Shown here one piece after another: positions 28,783 to 38,058 of a stretch of DNA of 64,000 bases. The DNA is taken from the NCBI RefSeq assembly GCF_900215315.1, contig NZ_OBEB01000002.1, forward strand, positions 478,450 through 542,449, in the 5' to 3' direction. Position numbers and translations under genes: made by a program. The stretch is from Arsukibacterium tuosuense (GTDB taxonomy: Bacteria; Pseudomonadota; Gammaproteobacteria; Enterobacterales; Alteromonadaceae). Each line of letters begins with the position of its first letter. The stretch's first letter is position 1. The notes below the pieces were generated by a model. The model was not told where the DNA came from and made no database searches. It saw only the letters and a list, made by a program, of their open reading frames with translations.

Positions 28783-29688
28783 TTATCCGGGCTGGCGAAG
28801 GGCAACAATTTGCCAGCCATCGGCCCGGTATTTATCGACAATAGCACTGCGGGTGCCCCGGTGGTCCTGCGTCTGATAAGTAGCGACCTTTAACCGGCCG
28901 ACTGCTTTGCCGAAATCCGGACGGCAACACCACAAGGATTGATCATTTGCCGGATGTGGCGGCACCAGGGTTTTAATCCCGCCATGTTTTAACGCCATAT
29001 AAGATAAATGAATATCCTCACCGTTGTCCCAAAACTCCGGCTCTTCAATCCACATATAACGCACATAAGCCTTGCGCATAAACCAGGCGTGGCCGACCAG
29101 GTCGACTTCTGTGACCTCGCTATTCTGTACGCCATTCCAGCCCGCTTTACTTTTGCTGGAGTAACCGCCACTGGCAGGCAGTAATACACCTGAGCCACCG
29201 AGAATACCATCATGGCCCTGGTTGATTGTATCGAGACAGTTTTCGAACCAGCGCGGTTGCGGCAGGATATCGTCGTCAAAAAACGCAACGAATTCAGTGC
29301 GTACCAGGCTGGCCAGCGCAAAGCGGCCCCAGAATAAAAAGTTGGTATTGGAAACAATAACCCGGTCGGCTAACGCCGATACATCGAGTAGTTGGTCTTC
29401 ACTGCGATTTGACCAGACCCAGATCTCATCGGGTGGCACCGTCTGGCTGCGCAAGGCTTTAATTTGCTCAGCTAAGTATTCGGCCCGCCGGTACGCCGTT
29501 AATATAACAGTAATACCGCTTTTTTTTGCGGCTGGCATCGGTGGTGCGTCACGATTAAATACGATGGTGTCGGCCGGGGCGGCCAGTTTGCGTTTTACCG
29601 CACCGGATAACTTAACCCGCCAGAAACCCATTACCCGGGTGTTCCACCACCAGCGAATGCTTTGTCCAATTGTCTTTTTACGTGCCAT
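28783..29688 (-). CDS. Family 2 glycosyltransferase
   Basis: The 301-residue protein has a GT-A fold. GITVILTAYRRAEYLAEQIK (residues about 54-73) is the nucleotide-sugar-binding start of the GT2 family. EFVAFFDDDILPQPRWF carries the metal-binding DxD motif, and WDNGEDIHLSYMALKHGG the acidic base region. There are no clear membrane segments. It probably transfers a sugar during LPS or capsule assembly. It lies downstream of a second glycosyltransferase-like gene on the same strand, 23 bases after it, and close to the divergent waaA-kdkA gene, so a role in the LPS core is inferred. Acceptor and donor are unknown. Confidence 0.82.
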   Translation of the reverse strand: MARKKTIGQSIRWWWNTRVMGFWRVKLSGAVKRKLAAPADTIVFNRDAPPMPAAKKSGITVILTAYRRAEYLAEQIKALRSQTVPPDEIWVWSNRSEDQLLDVSALADRVIVSNTNFLFWGRFALASLVRTEFVAFFDDDILPQPRWFENCLDTINQGHDGILGGSGVLLPASGGYSSKSKAGWNGVQNSEVTEVDLVGHAWFMRKAYVRYMWIEEPEFWDNGEDIHLSYMALKHGGIKTLVPPHPANDQSLWCCRPDFGKAVGRLKVATYQTQDHRGTRSAIVDKYRADGWQIVALRQPG

Positions 29689-29711
29689 AACCGTCTCTGT
29701 TATTGATAGCG

Positions 29712-30638
29712 TTACTTATTAATCAGCGCCGACTTTATCCGGCGAATAGTTTTGCGGACAACCGACACCTTACTGTCTTCTTTATAGCGGCCTTTTTCGG
29801 CATGGCGGATAAGCAGTAAGTTTGGCAGTGCTATAGGCACGCCCTGGGTGCCGAGCAACCAGCGTACGGCACGGTCTTCATAGGTCTTGGTCCAGTGATG
29901 TTTGGGCTTCTGATACACCGCTAAATCATCGCAATAACCGCAGTTGCGGGCTACGTCGCCATGAATGATCTGAATGGCACCGGTTGCCCGGTCAAATTTA
30001 CGTGGTTTAAATTTAGTTTTATCCACTTCCAGTAATTCGGTTTTATCTTTGCCGGCCGAAATCATTGGGTCGGCTTCGGTCAGCAAGGGAGTAACCAGTA
30101 AGGTGTCGGGAAACAGCAGAATTTCCTGGCGGCCTTTTAGCAGTTGCTCCAGGGTATCAAGACAGTTCTCGTGAAACACCATATCGCAGTCGGCAAACCA
30201 CACCCAGTCGGCCTTGGTTTGTTTTGCTGCGCGGTTGCGGCCTATCGCCCGGCGCAGCAGCAGCGGGGTGGCCAGCGCCTGAAAGTTCCATTCGACATTC
30301 GGTACCGACAGGGTTTGAAAATGCTGTAGTAATTTCGCGGTGGCTTCATCTTCTTCTGAGTAAAACACGGTAAAACGCAGCTGCATATTGGTTGGCGGAT
30401 ACTTTACCAACGAGCTTAACTGGTAAACAAAAAAGCGGGCATAGTTCCAGCAGTGGGTCACTATCTCCAGTTTAATATTGTCATGCACCACCGCCAGCTC
30501 AGTTTTCAGCGGCTGGTTTTTAATAAAAGCGGTTGCCGGAAAATAACCCGAGGCAGCAAAGCGCAGCAAAACTTCTTTAATATTATCGAGCAGGCTCGCT
30601 TGCTCGAAAGTGGTGTTGTCTGAATTGACGTTAGGCAT
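29712..30638 (-). CDS. GT-A type glycosyltransferase-like protein
   Basis: The ATG at 30638 follows a GGAG site by 7 bases; an in-frame TTG six bases earlier is less likely. The 308-residue protein has IKLEIVTHCWNYARFFVYQ in the place of the nucleotide-binding strand, and ADWVWFADCDMVFHENCL with a DxD motif (DCD). RTYEDR-like residues (KTYEDRAVRWLLG) sit in the region of the catalytic base. No signal peptide or membrane span is visible. It resembles uncharacterised GT2-like proteins linked to LPS and polysaccharide genes. It precedes the GT2 gene by 23 bases and diverges from waaA-kdkA. Confidence 0.68.
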   Translation of the reverse strand: MPNVNSDNTTFEQASLLDNIKEVLLRFAASGYFPATAFIKNQPLKTELAVVHDNIKLEIVTHCWNYARFFVYQLSSLVKYPPTNMQLRFTVFYSEEDEATAKLLQHFQTLSVPNVEWNFQALATPLLLRRAIGRNRAAKQTKADWVWFADCDMVFHENCLDTLEQLLKGRQEILLFPDTLLVTPLLTEADPMISAGKDKTELLEVDKTKFKPRKFDRATGAIQIIHGDVARNCGYCDDLAVYQKPKHHWTKTYEDRAVRWLLGTQGVPIALPNLLLIRHAEKGRYKEDSKVSVVRKTIRRIKSALINK

Positions 30639-30831
30639 GCACAACTCCAGCGCGTGGTATTACTTATAAGATCTGGTAAAGAGTTCTGTTAAAGTAAACC
30701 GGCTTAAAAGGCAAAAAGTTTAGCATTAAAGCCGATATCGCAACAGATTCTTTTGGTGTCGCCGGCTGATATTTGGCATCATAACGCTTTTGGCAGCGCG
30801 GCCTTACTGCCAGTTTATATGGGATTTTACT

Positions 30832-32859
30832 ATGGCTCAGGCGTTAAGCCGTGTGGCATATCAGCTGGCGTTATACCTGGGTTTATTGCCTTTACTGGCT
30901 TATCTGGGTTGGCGCACCCTGCGCGACCGCCGTTATGGCGAGCGTCTGGCGGAACGTTTTGGCTGGCTGCCTGGCCATATTCGTGCCGGCGGCATAGTGG
31001 TGCATACCGTGTCGGTTGGCGAAGCGATAGCCGCCATCCCGTTAATTAAGCAGTTGCAACAGCAGTACCCCGGAAAGCTTATTACCGTTACCTGTACCAC
31101 CCCCACTGGCAGTGCTACTATTCGCAGCCGGCTGGGAGAAACGGTGCAGCACTGCTATCTGCCTTTTGACTACCCCGGTGCCGTGCGCCGTTTTATTAAC
31201 CAGCTGCAGCCGCAACTTATTGTTATTCTTGAAACCGAGCTGTGGCCAAACTTGCTACAGCAATGCCATAGGGCACTGATCCCGACAGTATTGGTCAACG
31301 CCAGGTTGTCGGCACGTTCGGCCAGAGGTTACCGGCGTTTTGCCTGGCTTACCCGGCCGGCGTTGCAGCAGGTCAGCTTACTGTTGGCCCAGGATAAAGC
31401 CAGTGCCCGGCGGTTTCAGGCGCTGGGCCATACCAGGGTGCAGGTAGTGGGCAACTTAAAATTTGAGTTGCGCCTGCCTGATAACCTTGATGCGTTAAGT
31501 GCGGAATTGGTGCCTGCTCTCACTGACAGGCTGGTATGGGTGGCCGGCAGCACTCACGAGGGCGAAGACGAGCAGTTAATAGCAATGTATCGCCAGTTAC
31601 AGCAGCAGTTCAGCAACTTACTGCTGGTGCTGGTACCACGCCACCCCGAACGCTTTAATAAAGTGGCTGCGCTGGTGACTAATGCCGGTTTGCAATTATG
31701 GCGGCGCAGTTCAAGTGGGGTGCCAGCAGCCGGCACCGAGGTAGCACTGGTTGACAGCATGGGCGAGTTACTGTCCTGGTATCAGCAGGCCAGTCTGGTT
31801 TTTATTGGCGGCAGTTTAATTAATCGCGGCGGCCACAATCCACTGGAAGCCATCTGTTTTGGTAAGGCCATCCAAACCGGGCCTCACTATTTTAACTTTG
31901 CCGATGCCTATAATCAGCTGGCGCAACGCCAGGCGGTCAGTATTGTTCAGGATGCTGCGCAGCTACAACACAATACCGCCGCTTTACTGGCCGATACGCT
32001 GCTGCGCCAACAGCAGGGTGAACGGGCCCGCCGGTTTTATCAGTCGCAGCAAGGCGCCGTTGTCCGAAGCGCCAAGGCGATAGCAGCACTGTGCGGCGAC
32101 GCCCTGCAAAATGTGCGGCGCCATGCATCCGGCAGCAGCTTATACTGGTACCGCGCTGATGTGTTTGACGATATAGCTGCCGGGCAATTTGAGCCGCGCT
32201 GGTGGCAGCAACAACAGGCGGTAACCGGGAGCTCAACCGGCCGCAACACCGCCTGGTTTGTCCGGCATTTACATCAGGGGCGCCAACAGCAGTTAGTGCT
32301 GCGTCATTACTACCGTGGTGGTTTGGCGGGCAAAGTAAACAAAGACCGCTTTTTCTATCAGAGTGCGCTGTATAGCCGTGCTATGCAGGAGTTTGCCCTG
32401 TTGCAATGGATGCGTCAGCAAGGGCTGGCAGTGCCCTCACCTGTGGCGGCGCGTTACCGGCAGACAGGCCTGAGTTACCGCGCTGATTTACTGATTGAGC
32501 GGATCAGCGATGCGCGCGATCTGGCAACAATTCTACATTCTGAGCGAGCGTTGCAGGACAGCGAATGGCAGGCTGTCGGTATGGCAATCGCCCGCTTGCA
32601 TACTGCCGGCGTCGATCATACTGATCTAAACTGCCGCAATATTCTGCTCGATAACAGTGGCACTATCTGGCTGATAGACTTTGATAAATGCCGGCGCCGG
32701 CCACCGGGACACTGGCAGCAACAGAATCTGCAACGCCTGCTGCGTTCGTTACATAAAGAGCAGGCAAAGCTTAGTCCTTTTCACTGGCACGCCACTGCCT
32801 GGCAAAATGTTATAAATGGTTATCTGCAACTAAAAAAGCCGTTAAACCCATATAATTAG
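30832..32859 (+). CDS. waaA: Kdo transferase fused to Kdo kinase (WaaA-KdkA)
   Basis: One unbroken frame encodes 675 residues and two LPS inner-core activities. Residues 1 to about 432 are WaaA, which adds Kdo to lipid A precursor: an N-terminal hydrophobic anchor, the catalytic Glu64 in VSVGEAIAA, GSTHEGEDE, and the C-terminal GGHNPLEAICFGKAIQTGP. Residues about 434-675 match KdkA, which phosphorylates Kdo at O-4. They carry LRHYYRGGLAGKVNKDRFF, YRADLLIERISDARDL, the catalytic loop HTDLNCRN (from 596) and LIDFDKC. The ATG at 30832 has GGGA upstream; an earlier TTG is rejected. In Haemophilus these are separate genes. A single transferred Kdo that is phosphorylated would fit a mono-Kdo core like that of Haemophilus or Shewanella, which is inference. 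Confidence 0.93.
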   Translation: MAQALSRVAYQLALYLGLLPLLAYLGWRTLRDRRYGERLAERFGWLPGHIRAGGIVVHTVSVGEAIAAIPLIKQLQQQYPGKLITVTCTTPTGSATIRSRLGETVQHCYLPFDYPGAVRRFINQLQPQLIVILETELWPNLLQQCHRALIPTVLVNARLSARSARGYRRFAWLTRPALQQVSLLLAQDKASARRFQALGHTRVQVVGNLKFELRLPDNLDALSAELVPALTDRLVWVAGSTHEGEDEQLIAMYRQLQQQFSNLLLVLVPRHPERFNKVAALVTNAGLQLWRRSSSGVPAAGTEVALVDSMGELLSWYQQASLVFIGGSLINRGGHNPLEAICFGKAIQTGPHYFNFADAYNQLAQRQAVSIVQDAAQLQHNTAALLADTLLRQQQGERARRFYQSQQGAVVRSAKAIAALCGDALQNVRRHASGSSLYWYRADVFDDIAAGQFEPRWWQQQQAVTGSSTGRNTAWFVRHLHQGRQQQLVLRHYYRGGLAGKVNKDRFFYQSALYSRAMQEFALLQWMRQQGLAVPSPVAARYRQTGLSYRADLLIERISDARDLATILHSERALQDSEWQAVGMAIARLHTAGVDHTDLNCRNILLDNSGTIWLIDFDKCRRRPPGHWQQQNLQRLLRSLHKEQAKLSPFHWHATAWQNVINGYLQLKKPLNPYN

Positions 32860-32924
32860 CGCTTTGTCGCAGTTTCGGCTGGCTGTTTTACCATTATTTA
32901 ACGCTTATATAATGGATTAAGCTG

Positions 32925-32953
32925 TTGGTGTCTTTGTTGAACTTTGGTATAAC
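32925..32953 (+). promoter_or_regulatory. Possible promoter of the Sel1-repeat gene
   Basis: TTGGTG (32925-32930) and TATAAC (32948-32953) are 17 bases apart, and the Sel1 gene starts 21 bases later. The -10 box is good; the -35 box matches only three bases. Confidence 0.4.
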
Positions 32954-32974
32954 TAAGGCAGCGGAGGGGCATCT

Positions 32975-35206
32975 ATGCGGCTAAATATAATAACAACAGC
33001 ATTGCTCGCAGTCAGTTTGGTGGCAGCAGCAGATAATACCGAAATAATGGCGGAAGCGAAAACCGCTTTTCAGGAAGGCAGGTACACTAAAGCGGTAGAG
33101 CTTTGGCAGAACCTGGCGATGGAAGGGGTTACCGCTGCGCAGTTTGAACTGGCAAAAGCGTATTCTCTGGGCCAGGGGGTAGAACAAGACCCGCTGCAGG
33201 CGTCTTATTGGCTGGAGCAGGCAGCATCAAACAGCACCGATTTTGCTGAGCTGTCAGCAGCCCGTCGGGATATCGAGCGCGGTGCTGAACAGCTTAAGGC
33301 TGAGCAAACAGCCGCCGCTGTAGCGTCAGAGCCTGCACCACAGCAGGTTGCAGCACCTGCTGCTACAAAGAGCCCGGCGCAGGTCAGTAACACCTCTGAA
33401 TTAACACTCGGCACCAGCAATCCGGCTGCGGCACTGGCGGCAGCACAAGCCAGCAAGCAAAGTCAGAGCGATGAAAATATTGCTGCTGAGCGCAGCGCGG
33501 AGAAATCCAGTGCTGACACAGCGGTGGCAACCAGCAGTGTCAGCTCGGTTGATGTTGGTTCAGCCGATTTCGATACCGGGATGCGGGCTTTTAACCGTGA
33601 AAATTACAGTGAAGCATTGGCGCAGTGGCTGCCACTGGCACAGAATGGTCACCGGGATGCCCAGTTTAATCTGGCGGCGCTTTACGCCAATGGTCATGGC
33701 GTAGCGGTCGATTTTACTGAAGCCGCCAACTGGTTTGTCGCAGCAGCAGAGCAGGGGATGGCTGCAGCCCAGTACCACCTGGCGACGTTATTTGCTAATG
33801 GCCGCGGGGTCAGCAAAGACGATGCCCAGGCGGTGTACTGGTATAACCAGGCCGCTGACCAGCAATATGTCCTCGCCCAGTATAATCTTGGTTATATGTA
33901 TGCAAACGGTCGCGGGGTAAGCCAGGATGAGCGCGCGGCGCTTAACTGGTTTGAAAAAGCGGCTACGCAAGGCGATGTCGATGCCCAGTTTATTGTGGCC
34001 AACCGCTATAGCGACGGTCGCGGCACCGCCGTTGATATGGCGCAGGCGGCGCGCTGGTTGCAACAGGCATCGGCCCAGAATCATACCCGGGCGGCGTATC
34101 AACTAGGTTTATTATACCGTGATGGCAAAGGCGTCAGTAAGAACGATGACACGGCCTTTAAATTATTTTTAAAAGCGGCAGAGCAGGGCTTAGCTGAAGC
34201 TCAGCGTGAAGTGGGCGCCAGTTATTTGCAGGGGCGCGGCATTCGCGCCAATACTACCCGCGCCAAAGAGTGGCTGGAGCAGGCCGCTGCCCAGCAGGAT
34301 GGCGATGCCAGCTACTATCTTGGTATGTTGCTGCAGCAAGGCAGTAGCCGGCAGGAAGACTTAAGCCGGGCAGTGGCGCTATTTGAGCTGGCTGCCAGCC
34401 AGGGGTCGGCTAATGCCCAGTACCAGCTGGGCTTATGTTACGCCAATGGCACCGGCGTTGCAGTTGACGATGCTCAGGCATTTAAGTGGTTTGAGGCTGC
34501 CGCGAAGCAAGGTCTGGCAATAGCCCAGTATACCGCAGCGCTGCGTCTGGCCAACGGCACCGGCACGGCGCAGGATGATGCCGCTGCTGTCAGCTGGTAT
34601 CAACAGGCAGCAACTCAGGGCGAAGTATTCGCCATGTATAACCTGGGTTTTATGTATGCCAATGGTCGTGGCGTGCCGCAGGACGAGCAGCAGGCCGTAT
34701 ACTGGTATCAGAAGGTGGCAGAAACCGGCGATGCCGATGCTCAGTTTAATATGGGGCTGCGGTTTGAAACCGGCCGCGGGGTAAAGCAAAACGACCAGCA
34801 GGCGGTTTACTGGTATCAGCTGGCCGCTGATCAGCAGCATAGCCGGGCTTTGGCGCATTTGGGCTGGCTCTATGAAAAAGGCTATGGCGTACCACAGAAC
34901 GAAGCCCGTGCTTTAGAGCTGTATCAACGATCGTTGGATGCCAGAGTACCCAGAGCGCTCACAGCATTGGGGATGTTTTATAAAAATGGCCGGCTGGTAA
35001 AAGCGGATGATAAGAAAGCGGTAGAACTGTTTAGTCAGGCCGCAGAGCAAGGCTACGCCACTGCCCAGTATAATCTGGGCTGGATGTACGAAAATGGTCG
35101 AGGGGTTGGTCGTGATCTGATAAAAGCCCGTGATTATTACCAGCTGGCAGCAGCGCAGGATGAGCCGTTGGCCAAAGCGCAACTGCACCGGTTACTTAAT
35201 CCATAA
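32975..35206 (+). CDS. Exported Sel1-repeat protein with about 15 repeats
   Basis: The 743-residue protein begins with a signal peptide (MRLNIITTALLAVSLVAAAD). One Sel1 unit (AQFELAKAYSLGQGV) lies near the N-terminus. An Ala/Ser/Thr-rich linker covers about residues 100-190, and then fourteen further units of about 36 residues run to the end, most with AQYxLGxxYxNGRGV. Sel1 repeats form alpha-helical superhelices that bind partner proteins. A family of such periplasmic proteins acts in envelope assembly, signalling or host contact; the partner here is unknown. A strong GGAGGGG site precedes the ATG. It stands alone between waaA-kdkA and the convergent subtilisin gene. Confidence 0.88.
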   Translation: MRLNIITTALLAVSLVAAADNTEIMAEAKTAFQEGRYTKAVELWQNLAMEGVTAAQFELAKAYSLGQGVEQDPLQASYWLEQAASNSTDFAELSAARRDIERGAEQLKAEQTAAAVASEPAPQQVAAPAATKSPAQVSNTSELTLGTSNPAAALAAAQASKQSQSDENIAAERSAEKSSADTAVATSSVSSVDVGSADFDTGMRAFNRENYSEALAQWLPLAQNGHRDAQFNLAALYANGHGVAVDFTEAANWFVAAAEQGMAAAQYHLATLFANGRGVSKDDAQAVYWYNQAADQQYVLAQYNLGYMYANGRGVSQDERAALNWFEKAATQGDVDAQFIVANRYSDGRGTAVDMAQAARWLQQASAQNHTRAAYQLGLLYRDGKGVSKNDDTAFKLFLKAAEQGLAEAQREVGASYLQGRGIRANTTRAKEWLEQAAAQQDGDASYYLGMLLQQGSSRQEDLSRAVALFELAASQGSANAQYQLGLCYANGTGVAVDDAQAFKWFEAAAKQGLAIAQYTAALRLANGTGTAQDDAAAVSWYQQAATQGEVFAMYNLGFMYANGRGVPQDEQQAVYWYQKVAETGDADAQFNMGLRFETGRGVKQNDQQAVYWYQLAADQQHSRALAHLGWLYEKGYGVPQNEARALELYQRSLDARVPRALTALGMFYKNGRLVKADDKKAVELFSQAAEQGYATAQYNLGWMYENGRGVGRDLIKARDYYQLAAAQDEPLAKAQLHRLLNP

Positions 35207-35231
35207 TTGCTTCGTTCTCAATGAAATAGCA

Positions 35232-35252
35232 AAGGGCGCCAACGGCGCCCTT
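35232..35252. terminator. Bidirectional hairpin between Sel1 gene and subtilisin gene
   Basis: AAGGGCGCC (35232-35240) and GGCGCCCTT (35244-35252) pair perfectly around AAC. Only a short T/A-rich tail follows, so strength is uncertain. Confidence 0.65.
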
Positions 35253-35275
35253 AGTATTTCCTGCATAGCTAACGT

Positions 35276-37615
35276 TTAAGGCTTATATTCAACAACCAGC
35301 TTTACACCACTGAAGCTGCTGTAGGCACGCAGGCTGATATGGTAAGTAGCCGCCTGAGGGTTGCTGAAACTACAGCTTTCATTGTTGCCGGTTTTATATG
35401 GCCGGCAGTCATAACTGGTGGTGGTAGGCTGGCTGCCACGGCGCACATATAAATCCGCATCACCGGTGCCGCCAGAACTGTTAACCGTTAACGACGCCAT
35501 ACCCGCTGGTACCGTAATGGTATAGTGCAGCCAGTTATTTCTGGTGGCACTGAGGTTTTCCTGAGTACCGCCACCGCCAGTAGCACCGCCGCCAGCCGGC
35601 GCAGTGTAGTCAGCCACCAGTGACACGCCGGAATAGGCACTGTATGCGTTGATCATGACATGATAAACGCCTGCTTGCGGAGTGGCAAAGCTGCAGCTCT
35701 CTGTATTACCATTTTTATATGGCCGACAATCGTAATTGGAAGTCGTTGGCTGACTGCCAAAGCGCACATATAAGTCAGCATCACCACTGCCACCTGCCAT
35801 GTTAAAGCTCAGGTTGGTCGCGCCGGCCGGTACTGTGAAGGTGTAGTAACTGGTCGAGTTGGTCGCGCCGGTTAAGTTGGTTTTAGCAACGGCTTTTTCT
35901 AACTCGTTACCAGTTGGCGGGGTAGGTTCTTCGCCACCGCCGCTGCCATCACAGCCTTGCTGGTCAATATAGTCGTAGGCAGCCTTTGTCCGCACCAGAC
36001 CGTAGCCATAAGAGTTATCACGACCGGCGGTGCCAAGGTCTTCCGCTGTTACTGCCAGCACGTTTCTGATCTGTGCGTTTGAGCACTGTGGGAAATGGCT
36101 CCATAGCAGCGCGGCGACACCGGCAACATGGGGTGATGCCATAGAGGTACCGCTCATCAGGCCATAGTTGCTGGCACCTGAGCTCAGGTAAGCCGTCTGA
36201 CCAAGCCGGCTCATCAGAGCCTGACCTACAGCCTGCGTTACCGCCAGTGCAGGTATCGACGTGCCAGGGTTATCACCCAGAGTGCCGCCAAAATCGCCGC
36301 TGGTATTATTGTAAATAACGGCCGCTAAGCCACCGCCATCTTCACATGACTGCACTTTTTGCACAAAACTGACATTACCGCGTTCAATAACACAAATTTT
36401 GTTTGCCACGTTGCTACAGGTTGTTTCGCCCAGGCCGCAGCTGGCCAGCGCCGCGTTGGCATCGCCGTCAGTCGAGTTGGTCATTGGTGAGCTGGCGTAC
36501 TCGGTGCTACCTACACTGAGGATAGCCTCCAGACCCGTGCCCTCAGGATAGGTTGAACGAATATCAACGCCGGGACCGGCCAGTTCTACCTGAGTATTAC
36601 GCTGGGAAAAGTCGGCAAGCTGCTTATTGCTATCAATAGCCGCAACAGAGATTACTGCATCATACGATGCCGGATACGACATAACGGTATTGCCATCGTT
36701 ACCCGCAGCGGCAACTAACAATACGCCCTGGTCGAAAGCCGCCTGCATCGCATTGCTTTCGGTGGTATTTGAACCGCCGCCGCCCAGGCTCATATTGATA
36801 ACAGTAGAGCCATTACTGACACAGGTGTTTACCGCATTTGCCAGAGTAGAACTGTAACCCCAACCTTCTTCGTTAAATACCTTAATAATGTGCAATTTGA
36901 CATTACCATTAGGTAATACACCGACCATGCCGGTACTGTTGTTTAACGCAGCTATGGTGCCGGCAACATGGGTACCATGTGGACCACCATTGTCATACCA
37001 GTTACCGGTACCAGAATTGTTAGTACCGGTAATATTGCCGCTGAGGAAGTCTTCATGCGGCAGGTCTAAACCAGAGTCAATAACACAGACTTTCTGGTTA
37101 GACGCAAACTGATCACTGACCTGATTTGCCTGCACCATGGTGTAACCAAAAGGCACTTGCTGCGCCATAGGATAACGTTTTAAATCTTCTTCAATATAAT
37201 CAACGTCTGGATCGGCTTGCAAGGTAACCAGATCAGCTTCGGTTAAATCAGCCGCAATGGCAGATTGCTGGGCTAATACATGATGTACCCGTAAACCTTT
37301 GCTTTGCAGTTTGCTGGTGACCTGCTGCAACGCATAAGCTGCCTGAGGTGAGGCATTGCCGGTGACTGTATTCTGGTTTAATAACACAGCGCCACCAAAC
37401 GCTTCCTGCTTATATTTAATGATATAACGTTTGCCAGACTGGTTATCCAGTGAGGCAAACTGTTTGCTTTTCCTGGCAGTTGCGGCACTGGCCGGGGCAG
37501 CACTGGCGTAGGGCCGGGCCTGATTGGTATCAGCCATCGTGGCTGGTGACATCAGCACAGTCGCGGGTATACATAACACCGCGAGCTTACTAAGTTTAAA
37601 TTTAGGTTTATACAT
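35276..37615 (-). CDS. Secreted subtilisin-like serine protease (S8) with PA and two PPC domains
   Basis: The 779-residue precursor has a signal peptide, an I9-type inhibitor propeptide (YIIKYKQEAFGGAVLL through DYIEEDL) and a subtilase domain. The triad is Asp180 (VCVIDSGLD), His213 (HGTHVAGT) and Ser491 (GTSMASPHV). A PA domain (about 350-470) is inserted before the Ser, and two PPC domains close the protein (each with GDADLYVRxGSQPTT). PPC domains are usually removed after export or help secretion. The C-terminal domains contain SYDCRPYK twice, a duplicated disulfide pattern. It is probably a secreted alkaline protease for peptide acquisition. It is flanked by a 443-base 5' region. Confidence 0.94.
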   Translation of the reverse strand: MYKPKFKLSKLAVLCIPATVLMSPATMADTNQARPYASAAPASAATARKSKQFASLDNQSGKRYIIKYKQEAFGGAVLLNQNTVTGNASPQAAYALQQVTSKLQSKGLRVHHVLAQQSAIAADLTEADLVTLQADPDVDYIEEDLKRYPMAQQVPFGYTMVQANQVSDQFASNQKVCVIDSGLDLPHEDFLSGNITGTNNSGTGNWYDNGGPHGTHVAGTIAALNNSTGMVGVLPNGNVKLHIIKVFNEEGWGYSSTLANAVNTCVSNGSTVINMSLGGGGSNTTESNAMQAAFDQGVLLVAAAGNDGNTVMSYPASYDAVISVAAIDSNKQLADFSQRNTQVELAGPGVDIRSTYPEGTGLEAILSVGSTEYASSPMTNSTDGDANAALASCGLGETTCSNVANKICVIERGNVSFVQKVQSCEDGGGLAAVIYNNTSGDFGGTLGDNPGTSIPALAVTQAVGQALMSRLGQTAYLSSGASNYGLMSGTSMASPHVAGVAALLWSHFPQCSNAQIRNVLAVTAEDLGTAGRDNSYGYGLVRTKAAYDYIDQQGCDGSGGGEEPTPPTGNELEKAVAKTNLTGATNSTSYYTFTVPAGATNLSFNMAGGSGDADLYVRFGSQPTTSNYDCRPYKNGNTESCSFATPQAGVYHVMINAYSAYSGVSLVADYTAPAGGGATGGGGTQENLSATRNNWLHYTITVPAGMASLTVNSSGGTGDADLYVRRGSQPTTTSYDCRPYKTGNNESCSFSNPQAATYHISLRAYSSFSGVKLVVEYKP

Positions 37616-38058
37616 GGATACACTCTTATTGTTTATAGTAATTATCAGAATAAATTTTTATAAATTCCTGGATGTGATGAACGCAAAGCGCAAACCTGCG
37701 ATAACACCAAAGTTACTATTAACCAAAGTGTAACTAAGTGTAAATCCGTGAAATGGTGACAACTGTTAACAGTCTGAACGGGTCTTTTTGTTTGTTTCCG
37801 GAAAAGGGTTTTATTAAGTTTGGCGAAAAAAGCAACAAGCCAGACAGTGCAAGCCAGCCCGACCTGCTATCCATGACAATTAAGTGACCTCGTTTATAAC
37901 TAATAATTATTAATTAGCAGTAAAGTGCATAAGCGCAGCGATTTTAATTGTCGTGGTTTCGGCATAGCCGGTTAATTGTCACTATTTAATTACCGCTAAT
38001 TGCATCTGGCAACACAGTCGTCGACAATAGCCACTTTTCAGCAGACGGGCAGCAAAGC
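37616..38058. other. Divergent intergenic region, subtilisin / BaiN-like gene
   Basis: This 443-base AT-rich stretch must hold the promoters of the two divergent genes. An imperfect palindrome lies near 37900-37917 (CTAATAATTATTAATTAG). No gene, riboswitch or known operator was recognised, and the BaiN-like ATG has only a weak ribosome site. Confidence 0.5.

Noticed and set aside
30753..31049. Alternative frame overlapping the start of waaA-kdkA
   Set aside because: The real gene at 30832 has full family similarity; the other frame has none.
34433..34858. Minus-strand frame opposite the Sel1 repeats
   Set aside because: Its repeated residues mirror the Sel1 repeats on the other strand.
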